A stretch of 36,989 nucleotides of DNA from the NCBI GenBank assembly GCA_945829115.1, contig CALZTP010000015.1, positions 1 to 36,989 of the forward strand. The letters are read 5' to 3'. Position numbers and translations under genes: made by a program. The stretch's first letter is position 1. Each line of letters opens with the position of its first letter. This document shows positions 25,502-33,775 of this stretch, one piece after another. A model generated the notes under the pieces. The model saw nothing but the letters and a program-made list of their open reading frames with translations, did no database searches and was not told where the DNA came from. The stretch is from an uncultured bacterium. GTDB lineage: Bacteria > Bacteroidota > Bacteroidia > Bacteroidales > Bacteroidaceae.

Positions 25502-27817
25502 TTATTTTCTATATTGTTTAAGATCTCGTCCAAGCATGTAGATTGGTTCACCCTTCTTATAATCCAGATGCGATGTTTTGTAATCTTTGAGCAACTGAAT
25601 AATATCAATGTCTCCAAATGTGATTGGATCCTGCTCAAGTATGTAACTCACATAGTTTCTGCCTTCCACGAGCCCTGGATAGTTGGTCTTCTTCATAAAC
25701 TCGTATGGAGTGTCGGCAGCATTATGTATCTTGAACATCATCAAGCCTTCCGTTGTCGGCTCATCTATATTGTATAGGAAAAGGAAGTCTGGTGCTTTCT
25801 TTGCTTTATACTTTGAAATGCTACCATCACGTTCCTTGTCTATACGGATGTTATACATATTGTCTCGTTTCCCTGTTCTACCAAAAATCCAGTTCAGATG
25901 GTCGGTACTCTTGTAGCAACCCACAAGGAAATTACTATTCATGTATGCTTCGAAGAAGTACTTTGTTCTGAACTCATTCGGTATGTACTCAATAGGAGAT
26001 GGAACCACCTTGGGCAATGATGACAACGTCGAAGGATTGGTTCCCAATTCACAATCTGCACGATAGAAATACTGGTCAATTACTTGGCGTATGCCTTCAT
26101 TCTCAGTTTCAATCTGTTTCTTCAGTCCCTGATCCTCTGGCTTATCAAGAACTGCGGGATTACGAAGAGCCAACGAGAAATATTGTTGTGCATCCACATC
26201 CTCAAATGGCCTGAATACCTTGCCAAGAAGCATTTGGAAGTTCTCTCGAATGTATTCATCGGCATTCACATTCTCATGAGGAGTAAGGGCATAGAAGATA
26301 AATTTCTTCTTCAGCAAGTCCTGAATTTCTTTCCTGAACATTCCTCTAACCCTTTTCTTCCAACTTTCCTTTTCGCTTGCGTTGTTTCTTCCATAAAGCG
26401 CAACGATGAAGAGGAAGTTTACGTCATAGTGGGCTATTAGGAACGTATCACGGTCGAACAGACGATTCTCGAACTGACGGGAGAAAAAGTACTTCTCTTT
26501 CTTGTCGGTTAGGTGGATGTCGTCTTCTTTCTTTAATGTATTCTGTTGAGCACTTATAAAGAAGTTAGGTATGACATTATAGCCTTCCGTCACATCATCA
26601 CGAAGCATCACATGACCATCCTTTTCCTCATCAGTACCATCGTTGAAGAGGTCAAGATTCCATTGTATGACGTTTCTTGCATAGGTAAACTGCTTATACA
26701 CGCTCTCCTTGCCGATGGCATTCCCACGCTTATAATACTTTGAGTCACCGATATAGTAAACCGTCTTGTCCTCATCCTCGTTGTTAGTAAGGTTCTGCCA
26801 CTGGTAGATGTGATCCACCATCTTGCCGTCTGGCTGCTCCTTCAACTCTCGCAGACGCTTGTCTTTCTGTGGAATCTTATCGCCCACCAGTTCATCAATC
26901 ATCGCCTCGAATACGATGTTGAAGTCCTTGGCAAGCAGATATTCCTGCAATTCGCTCGAAATAGTTATCTGGTGTGAACGGTCAAAGAAGGCATAGCAAA
27001 GTTCCCACAACAGAATGGCTTTGTCCGAGAAGTATTTGTACTTTATCTGGTGAAGGCGTACTTTACCCATGCCTCTCATGTAGTTCTCAAACTGAGCCTT
27101 GGGAATCAAAGGGAAGTTGATGTTTATCTCAGCAGAAAAACCATACATGTCGTTTATGTAGTTGAGTATGCTGAAGAATATCACCAGTAACTCCTCGTCA
27201 AAGTTTATCTGTCGTCTCTTATTGATAGGATTAAGATATACTGGAGCTTCGTCCTGCACAAAGGCTTGACTCTTCGAGATTGTCTTTGTCCAGTTAATCT
27301 TATTCAATCCTGAATGTTGGTTCTTCAATGTGAAGAAGAAGAAATTCTGGTTGTCTTTGTTAAACTGAATAAGCGACAAAAGCACATCAAGGAAGGTGTT
27401 GCTCACCCTCCTTCTGCCTTTACTCATCTCTGCAATATGCTTGTAATAGATGATACCCGATTTCTTGTTCTTTGCTCTGTAAACATCTATTGCGCGATAA
27501 ATCCATACGGCAAACTCATAGATGAAGCGTCTCTGTTCCTCACTCAAAGGCGAATCCTTGTCGATATTGATAATATCTTCAGGACGATGCTCGCCAAAAG
27601 CCAGTTCTTGCTTGTTCTCACCAACCGTTATGAGCACCTTTGGCAGAATAAACACACAATCCTTCAGTTCAGCACTATAGTAGTACCCAACATAGTTGAT
27701 GCTGATCTTACCCTCAACATTCTCAAAGCCACCCAGTTCCTTCAGGATGCACTTCAAGTCATGCTGACGTTTCTCATCAGTCAATGTGTATTGATATTCT
27801 TCAATCAGTATGCGCAT
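25502..27817 (-). CDS. LlaJI/McrC-like restriction endonuclease subunit
   Basis: A 771-residue partner of the McrB-like GTPase. The N-terminal ~290 residues match the general plan of LlaJI/McrC subunits: a beta-rich start (VGYYYSAELKDCVFILPKVLI), then a helical region. The nuclease core is a PD-(D/E)xK fold with E304, D335 (KMVDHIYQW) and D358-x-K360 (YYIGDSKYYK). About 400 more residues follow the core, much longer than E. coli McrC (~350). This tail includes a basic helix (ESWKKRVRGMFRKEIQDLLKKK) and a final domain with YMNSNFLVGCYKST of unknown role. It starts on TAATG, sharing one base with the McrB-like stop. LlaJI family is the best guess; the exact subfamily is uncertain. Confidence 0.75.
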   Translation of the reverse strand: MRILIEEYQYTLTDEKRQHDLKCILKELGGFENVEGKISINYVGYYYSAELKDCVFILPKVLITVGENKQELAFGEHRPEDIINIDKDSPLSEEQRRFIYEFAVWIYRAIDVYRAKNKKSGIIYYKHIAEMSKGRRRVSNTFLDVLLSLIQFNKDNQNFFFFTLKNQHSGLNKINWTKTISKSQAFVQDEAPVYLNPINKRRQINFDEELLVIFFSILNYINDMYGFSAEININFPLIPKAQFENYMRGMGKVRLHQIKYKYFSDKAILLWELCYAFFDRSHQITISSELQEYLLAKDFNIVFEAMIDELVGDKIPQKDKRLRELKEQPDGKMVDHIYQWQNLTNNEDEDKTVYYIGDSKYYKRGNAIGKESVYKQFTYARNVIQWNLDLFNDGTDEEKDGHVMLRDDVTEGYNVIPNFFISAQQNTLKKEDDIHLTDKKEKYFFSRQFENRLFDRDTFLIAHYDVNFLFIVALYGRNNASEKESWKKRVRGMFRKEIQDLLKKKFIFYALTPHENVNADEYIRENFQMLLGKVFRPFEDVDAQQYFSLALRNPAVLDKPEDQGLKKQIETENEGIRQVIDQYFYRADCELGTNPSTLSSLPKVVPSPIEYIPNEFRTKYFFEAYMNSNFLVGCYKSTDHLNWIFGRTGKRDNMYNIRIDKERDGSISKYKAKKAPDFLFLYNIDEPTTEGLMMFKIHNAADTPYEFMKKTNYPGLVEGRNYVSYILEQDPITFGDIDIIQLLKDYKTSHLDYKKGEPIYMLGRDLKQYRK

Positions 27818-29346
27818 TATTCTATCGTAATGTTATGTCCAAGTTTCTTTGCACAGAGTTTGAGGAAATTGCTCATTCCCTTTTTGTTGATACCCTTTAT
27901 AACCTGATAACCATCTGCTTCCACGTAAGAGAAACCTGCCTTCTCTTTGACCGCATCAAACTGCTCCTTGCTTACAAATGGGCAATCATATCTGTTGTAT
28001 TCCTTTTCGGCAGCAATCTCTTCCACTTTGTCCATGCCCATCTTCTTCAATGCTGAAAGATAGGTATCAAACTGTTCGGTTTCTTCTATTGATTCACCGT
28101 CAAGCTGCACCTTGAAGGTTGACACTGGTACGCTGTCTCCTTCTGGAGATTCCTGATTGTCGTCATTATCTTCGGCAGGGTTATCGTCATCGCTATTGTC
28201 AGGAGATACAACTTCTGAAGCCAGCTCGACTTCAAGGTTCTTCAAGAACACTTCTATCTTCTCTTCGTTAGGTTTGCCATTTGCCTTGAAATAGGATTGG
28301 AAGAGAAGGTCGCTATTGTTGTCCTCTTTATCCTTGAAGATAGCATCATCAAAGCCATAATCCTTGAATACGTCATTGTAAACGTAGAAGAGTACCTTAC
28401 CAACGAATCTGTCAGCAGAGATAACATTGTTCTCTTCATCATTCTCATTTACCTTGCGGTCGGCCTTACAGAAGAAATACCCCAACTTTTTGTCCTCCGA
28501 CTTGGTAGCATCCCAAATCTTATTGTTGATTTTCTCGATGAATGACCACCAGTCATATTCTGTTCCATTCACACAGATCTTCCATGCCTTGCCAGCATTG
28601 CTGATAGGAACATACTTCCATTCCCATCTGCGTTTGAATGCAGAGTCGATAGGGAAAAGACTCTGGTCACTTGTGTTCATTGTTGCCCAGATGTAGAGGT
28701 TGTTAGGCAGGAGCAGACGAGATCCATTGACAACGTCTGCCACCACATCATCCTTATAGTGAGCATTGATAGCCTCGCCGTTAGCAATATGCAAGCCATC
28801 AAACTCTTCATTCAGCACCTGCATAATGTCTGTGTCAGCAGTAATTGGATATTTTGAGAAACCAATATCGTTACGGTCAAGCAACTGGAACAAGTCACCA
28901 AATATCTGAGCACAATTACCACGGTTTATTTCTTCGATAACAAGGACATGAGGATTCTCCAGATCCTTCCATGCAGCAACATATGCCTTCAAGAAGGCCT
29001 GCTGTGTGTACTTATATACAATCTTCTTCTCATAAACTACCTGACCATTCTCTTTTACGGGGAAGCCACGGTCATCACGTACCGTCACCTTCTCCATCTG
29101 AGGTTTGTATGCTCCTACAAAAGTGGAGTAGTCACTATCAGGATGGAACGTTGTACGGATGTCATGCATCGCATACTTTATTATATCCTCGTCTACGCCG
29201 AAGGATTTTCCTGTTCCTGGCGCACCATAAACAATCTGCTGTAATGGGAGGTTAGGAAGCTTTCCATTCTCTGGTAAATCTTCCTTGGTTAAAATCCTAC
29301 CTAGTTCTTCTATATCGCTCAATATGCTTTTATAGTAATACCCCAT
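27817..29346 (-). CDS. McrB-type AAA+ GTPase of a LlaJI-like system
   Basis: A 509-residue AAA+ motor. Walker A is GAPGTGKS (41-48), Walker B is VIEEINRGN (136-144), and the McrB GTPase signature is MNTSDQS (223-229), followed by AFKRRWEW. Such proteins form hexamers that use GTP to drive the McrC/LlaJI nuclease. Only about 35 residues precede the AAA+ domain, so the N-terminal DNA-reading domain of McrB or LlaJI.R1 is absent. Instead there is a very acidic linker (about 385-410) and a C-terminal domain of ~100 residues. DNA recognition must come from that domain or another subunit. The stop overlaps the nuclease gene start. Confidence 0.85.
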   Translation of the reverse strand: MGYYYKSILSDIEELGRILTKEDLPENGKLPNLPLQQIVYGAPGTGKSFGVDEDIIKYAMHDIRTTFHPDSDYSTFVGAYKPQMEKVTVRDDRGFPVKENGQVVYEKKIVYKYTQQAFLKAYVAAWKDLENPHVLVIEEINRGNCAQIFGDLFQLLDRNDIGFSKYPITADTDIMQVLNEEFDGLHIANGEAINAHYKDDVVADVVNGSRLLLPNNLYIWATMNTSDQSLFPIDSAFKRRWEWKYVPISNAGKAWKICVNGTEYDWWSFIEKINNKIWDATKSEDKKLGYFFCKADRKVNENDEENNVISADRFVGKVLFYVYNDVFKDYGFDDAIFKDKEDNNSDLLFQSYFKANGKPNEEKIEVFLKNLEVELASEVVSPDNSDDDNPAEDNDDNQESPEGDSVPVSTFKVQLDGESIEETEQFDTYLSALKKMGMDKVEEIAAEKEYNRYDCPFVSKEQFDAVKEKAGFSYVEADGYQVIKGINKKGMSNFLKLCAKKLGHNITIE

Positions 29347-29351
29347 AATAT

Positions 29352-30092
29352 TTATAGATTAATCGCATGAAAAAATTCGTCAGTTTCTTCGGTCACAGAG
29401 GAAATAGAAGAATTCAAATTTTCAATGATTCCTGCTTCTTTAAGGAAACTTCTAATATATGAATAACAAGTGTTTGGAAGTGGTTCTTCTTTCTCATTAA
29501 TAAATTCGTATTCTTCAATTTTATCCTTAAGCCTTGATATTTCATCTAGGGCTTCCTCTGTTGACTTTCCTACCTCTTTACAATGTAAAAGAAAGAGGAA
29601 TTCATTCCAATGTATAACTCTGAACCTTTTAAGTAGTTTGAGTGCTAACCACATATTATGAGATTCATAAGCTGGATTGTTATACATATTTATCAATCCC
29701 TGCTTTTGAATACTATGCTTTATATGAGTGAGCTTGGCAACAACCTCATTCTTTTTCTTTGTATCATCATATACCCTTTCCAACGCTCTACAAACAAGAA
29801 CGAACTGTGTTCCCAATTCTGTGAAGCATTTATTGGCAGGGAATTCACCATCGTAATTGACAAAGTCAAGTTTTCTTAAAAGAGGAAAGAATGTACGAAT
29901 AGCGCTCTTCGCAGCAGTTGAGCCGAATAATTTTTGACTTTCAGCTAACTCTTGAATACCGACGTATGTTATAGGTCCATCTCCAAAATCATCGAGCATT
30001 TCATATACTCGAACAATTTGGGAACAACGAATAGAAGAAAGACTGCTTCCATCTACACCTTTATAAGTTTCTACTGCCAAAGGTATTTTCAT
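29352..30092 (-). CDS. Unknown protein between methylase and GTPase genes
   Basis: A 246-residue protein that I do not recognise. It is largely helical and basic in the middle. Residues ~40-90 (YVGIQELAESQKLFGST, then TFFPLLRKLDFVNYDGEFPAN) could form a winged-helix fold, with FTELGTQFV as a following helix. LALKLLKRFRVIHWNEFLFLLHCKE precedes a coiled segment (~176-200). It overlaps the second methylase by 4 bases (ATGA) and sits 5 bases before the McrB-like gene. Its place between modification and restriction genes suggests a DNA-recognition subunit or control protein; no catalytic motif supports an enzyme. Confidence 0.55.
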   Translation of the reverse strand: MKIPLAVETYKGVDGSSLSSIRCSQIVRVYEMLDDFGDGPITYVGIQELAESQKLFGSTAAKSAIRTFFPLLRKLDFVNYDGEFPANKCFTELGTQFVLVCRALERVYDDTKKKNEVVAKLTHIKHSIQKQGLINMYNNPAYESHNMWLALKLLKRFRVIHWNEFLFLLHCKEVGKSTEEALDEISRLKDKIEEYEFINEKEEPLPNTCYSYIRSFLKEAGIIENLNSSISSVTEETDEFFHAINL

Positions 30093-31108
30093 GACAACAT
30101 TGATTTAATTTGTTCTGCTATTACATTTGAAAGCATGGGAGGTACTGCATTTCCCACTTGCTTATACTGACTACCTCTTGTGCCTAACACCTCGAATGAA
30201 TCAGGAAAGCTCTGAATTCTTGCAGACTCTCTAAGTGTTGGAATACGTGGTTCTTCGTAATGAAAATAGTTGCGGTGTCCAGTATCAATTGTATTGGACG
30301 GTCGCGTACTACTCATACGTTCAAAAGCCTTATTATATTTCCTAACTTCCCAGTATTCACGAGGAAGGCTTTTAATGTTTCCGCCATCAGGTATCATACC
30401 TATAATACTAATGGTCTGTTCTGTATGTGACGTATAATCCTGATTCATCGGATGTTTCTGATGACCTCTCATTCTACGCTGGAAATCGTTTTGGGGCTCA
30501 CTTCCATAATGGTTGTTGTCAGAATGGAGTAAATCACTAATTCCATCTTTGGCACTTAGTTTATAATCAAATGGTGCCGGGAATTCAAACTTTTTGTTTT
30601 TTAGTCCTACATAGAAAACCCTATAACGATTCTGTGGTACACCATAATCTGCTGCATTTAATAATTTATACGATATGGTATACCCTAATCCATTTTCACC
30701 AAATCGTTCAAGAAGATCCTTCACAAAAGCACCTTTGTTTAGAGTCAGCATTCCTTTTACGTTCTCTATCAAAAAGAAATCAGGCTTAGCTATCTTAACA
30801 GCTTTATAAAATTCCAAGTACATTTTATTTCGAGGGTCTGCAATGTCTCTCTTACCAACAGTACTAAAACCTTGACAAGGGGGACCACCTATTATACCAG
30901 TTATCTTATGTTCTTTTATTAGAGAGGGAAGTATATCGTTATTAAAGTCCTCAACGGAGATTACTTGTGCAACCTTATCCTTTCTATTGTGATTATAAGT
31001 CTTTATAGCATCTGACCAAATATCTATAGCAGAAATTACTTCAAAACCTGCTTGCTCGAAACCAAGGCTTAATCCGCCTATACCGCAAAATAAATCAATT
31101 ATCTTCAT
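30089..31108 (-). CDS. DNA cytosine-5 methyltransferase, second copy
   Basis: A 339-residue C5 methylase. Motif I is DLFCGIGGLSLGFEQAG (5-21), motif IV GGPPCQGFS has the catalytic C78, motif VI is ENVKG (115-119), motif VIII is QNRYRVFYVG, and motif X is QVGNAVPPMLSNVIAEQI at the C-terminus. The target-recognition region lies between motifs VIII and IX. It is a clear paralogue of the methylase just upstream, sharing RESARxQSFPDSF, but the recognition segment differs. It begins inside the end of that gene (14-base overlap). As in LlaJI, two methylases may be needed to mark the two strands of an asymmetric site. Confidence 0.93.
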   Translation of the reverse strand: MKIIDLFCGIGGLSLGFEQAGFEVISAIDIWSDAIKTYNHNRKDKVAQVISVEDFNNDILPSLIKEHKITGIIGGPPCQGFSTVGKRDIADPRNKMYLEFYKAVKIAKPDFFLIENVKGMLTLNKGAFVKDLLERFGENGLGYTISYKLLNAADYGVPQNRYRVFYVGLKNKKFEFPAPFDYKLSAKDGISDLLHSDNNHYGSEPQNDFQRRMRGHQKHPMNQDYTSHTEQTISIIGMIPDGGNIKSLPREYWEVRKYNKAFERMSSTRPSNTIDTGHRNYFHYEEPRIPTLRESARIQSFPDSFEVLGTRGSQYKQVGNAVPPMLSNVIAEQIKSMLS

Positions 31109-32180
31109 TGTTCAAAATTCTTTTAATTTCTTCGGCTATCGCTTTTGCCAATAACGGTGGAACTGCATTTCCAACCTGTCTATACTTACTGCCTCTTGGG
31201 CCTTGAAACACAAAACTGTCTGGGAAAGATTGTAGACGTGCTGATTCCCTGATTGTGGGTATTCTGTTATAGATAGGATGAAAGTAATTGCTATGAGCGT
31301 TACCTGTATCTATTGTACAAGATTGGCTACTGGGATCAAGTCTCTTGTATGCTGAAGAATGTCTATTCTTTCTGTTATTAGGCCACAAGTTTTCTGGAAC
31401 ATCCTGCCAATTTCCACCTTGTGGTACATGCTTGATTCTATCTTGAACTTTTTGAGCTGGATAAACAATGTCTTGGTCTGTTATAGTATTATCCTTCGTT
31501 CTAAAATACTTCCTCAATGGAGTATCTGCAGGAGTTGTGATTGTTTTCGTGCCATCTGGACTTTGTTCGAAAGTATATAATTCACCTATAGCATCTTCAA
31601 CTGTTGTTTTGGGATGCTTAACCAATTTGTCAAAATCGAAAGAAACGTCTTTGAAGTCTTTTCTGACTCCAACAATGATAGCTCTCTTACGAATTTGTGG
31701 TACACCATAATCAGAAGCATCTAAAACCTGATATGTTATATTATATTCCTCTGCCCCAAGAATATCCCTGATTCTATCAATGGCATAACCACCATCTCTT
31801 GTCAACAACCCTCTGACATTTTCAATCATAATGAGTTTGGGATGTATCCGCTGAACGAAACGGATGTACTCAAAAAACAATTTGTTTCTTGGGTCATCTG
31901 TTTCTTTCTGATGTCTGTTTGCCGTACTAAAGCCCTGGCATGGAGGTCCGCCAACTACAACATCAACATCACCGTACTCTTCCATAATCTGTTCGTCAGG
32001 AAAGGCTATTATGTCTATATTATGTACCTTGGCATTCTTAAAATTATGTTTGAATGTTATGGTAGCATGCTCATTAAAGTCTATACCTCCTGCAATATCA
32101 AAACCAGCAAGATGGTATCCTTCGCTGATACCACCACAACCACAAAACAAATCCAATACTTTATATTTCTTTTTTGTCAT
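31095..32180 (-). CDS. DNA cytosine-5 methyltransferase, first copy
   Basis: A 361-residue C5 methylase. Motif I is DLFCGCGGISEGYHLAG (10-26), motif IV GGPPCQGFS carries C81, motif VI is ENVRG (120-124), motif VIII is QIRKR (161-165), and motif X is RQVGNAVPPLLAKAI. Conserved DPRNK follows motif IV as in its partner. The start codon shares one base with the helicase stop (TAATG), so translation is probably coupled. Self-protection for the nuclease further down the operon is the likely role; target sequence unknown. Confidence 0.93.
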   Translation of the reverse strand: MTKKKYKVLDLFCGCGGISEGYHLAGFDIAGGIDFNEHATITFKHNFKNAKVHNIDIIAFPDEQIMEEYGDVDVVVGGPPCQGFSTANRHQKETDDPRNKLFFEYIRFVQRIHPKLIMIENVRGLLTRDGGYAIDRIRDILGAEEYNITYQVLDASDYGVPQIRKRAIIVGVRKDFKDVSFDFDKLVKHPKTTVEDAIGELYTFEQSPDGTKTITTPADTPLRKYFRTKDNTITDQDIVYPAQKVQDRIKHVPQGGNWQDVPENLWPNNRKNRHSSAYKRLDPSSQSCTIDTGNAHSNYFHPIYNRIPTIRESARLQSFPDSFVFQGPRGSKYRQVGNAVPPLLAKAIAEEIKRILNNEDN

Positions 32181-33775
32181 TATAATCTTTCTAGTTTATC
32201 GTTTATGTAATAGCTTTCGCTATCGATTGTATTCTTGACCTCTGCCTTGCCATTATCGAAGGCTCCAATGAAGTAGTATTTGGGCTTAACCTTAACTACA
32301 CCATTGCTCAAAAGTATTCCCCACTTGCCGTTGAGCTTGAAAGGGATGTAGCCTTTGTAATAGGGATGCATATCTTCATATATAGGAGGAATGATAGTCC
32401 TGTTGTTTCTGCTACAGATGCCATATTTACCTTGTTTTTTGAAAACATTGAAATCCCCAATACCATGACCAGCATCTTCCGATTCGGCTTTACGTATCTG
32501 GCGACCTCCTTCGGCATGTTCCACCAAGGTCATCTGCTCGTCACCTTCGCTATAGTCTGGTTCTCGTTCTTCGAAGATGATGTCCCTAGTCAGCCCCGTG
32601 CCGTCGTTATAGGCAAGAGGGTCTTTCTCATGTCCGAGAAAATGATAGTGCCACCTTCGATTTGCCATCGGAGTACCAAAGCGATTGTAGAGTCCTACAT
32701 TATCGAGTATCAACCCTTTGTCCTTATCCTTGGATGTACGGAGTCCTCTGCCTATCTGTTGTAGGAACATGGCAAGTGACTTTGTGGGACGAGCCAACTG
32801 GATGAACTCTATATCTGGACAGTCGAAGCCTTCAGAGAAGATATTGACGTTGACGATTACCTGTAAGACTCCAGCACGGAAGTCATCCAGCAGTCTCTCT
32901 CTCTCTGCCTTGGGTGTAGTGCCGTCTATCATTGCGATGCTTACTCCATGACTCTGGTATGTAGCCAGTATATTAGCGGCATGTTGGCGGTTGATGGCAT
33001 ATATAATACCCTTCTTCCCGTTGCAGAATTTATGGTATGCTTCGTACAACTTAGCTCTTATACTGTCTTTGTCAAATCGGTTAATCAGCTCCTCTTCAAG
33101 ATAGTCGCCATCCACACCGAATCGGTCGATGGAGTTGATTTCATGCTGAATATCTGAATTAGGCGCAATAGAGATGTAATCGTAGTTACTCAAATACCCC
33201 TCCTTAACAAACCACTCGATAGGGTGTGAGATTATGATGTCGTCAAAGATTGAGGTAAATCCAGAATGATCCATTCGCCAAGGTGTAGCTGTCACTCCAA
33301 GTTTCTTGCTCTCGGGGAACATTTCCCAAAGGTCTTGATAGCGAGGAGCCATGGCATGATGGGCTTCGTCGATGATAATAAAGTCGAACTGCTCCATTGC
33401 CATTCTGTCCTTGTTTCGTGCAGACATAAAGGTCTGTACAGAAGCCACCTGGACAATCTTCTCCAGATGTTGTGGATGGCCGCTCATGATGATTCCGCTA
33501 TCTATGCCGCGTTTTGCCAGTTTATCTGCTGCCTGTTGTATTAGTTCCCTTACATGAGCAAGAATAAGTATGTGCGAATGCTTTCGGTTTAGAATAATCC
33601 AATTGCGAATATCACGAACGATAGACGCAAACAAAATGGTCTTGCCTGTTCCAGTAGGCATTTGTACCATGATGTTATTCATGGTGTCCCACTTGGAAAA
33701 AACAAGATGTTTCATCTCTTTCTGATAGGGAAAGAGGATGGAATCTATAGTCTCTATGTCCGAATATCGTATCAT
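32180..33775 (-). CDS. SF2 DEAH-box helicase with C-terminal WG repeats
   Basis: A 531-residue SF2 helicase. Motif I is PTGTGKT (40-46), motif II is DEAH (136-139), motif III is VTATP, and motif VI is QQIGRGLRTS. From residue 440 it carries two WG-type beta repeats (KYGI...IIPPIYEDM and KWGI...VKPKYYFIGAF), followed by a short tail. WG repeats are usually protein-binding and common in Bacteroidetes, but unusual on a restriction helicase. ATG 33775 overlaps the stop of the AIPR gene (TAATG); the frame continues four codons to 33787. It could translocate or unwind DNA for the system. Confidence 0.85.
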   Translation of the reverse strand: MIRYSDIETIDSILFPYQKEMKHLVFSKWDTMNNIMVQMPTGTGKTILFASIVRDIRNWIILNRKHSHILILAHVRELIQQAADKLAKRGIDSGIIMSGHPQHLEKIVQVASVQTFMSARNKDRMAMEQFDFIIIDEAHHAMAPRYQDLWEMFPESKKLGVTATPWRMDHSGFTSIFDDIIISHPIEWFVKEGYLSNYDYISIAPNSDIQHEINSIDRFGVDGDYLEEELINRFDKDSIRAKLYEAYHKFCNGKKGIIYAINRQHAANILATYQSHGVSIAMIDGTTPKAERERLLDDFRAGVLQVIVNVNIFSEGFDCPDIEFIQLARPTKSLAMFLQQIGRGLRTSKDKDKGLILDNVGLYNRFGTPMANRRWHYHFLGHEKDPLAYNDGTGLTRDIIFEEREPDYSEGDEQMTLVEHAEGGRQIRKAESEDAGHGIGDFNVFKKQGKYGICSRNNRTIIPPIYEDMHPYYKGYIPFKLNGKWGILLSNGVVKVKPKYYFIGAFDNGKAEVKNTIDSESYYINDKLERL

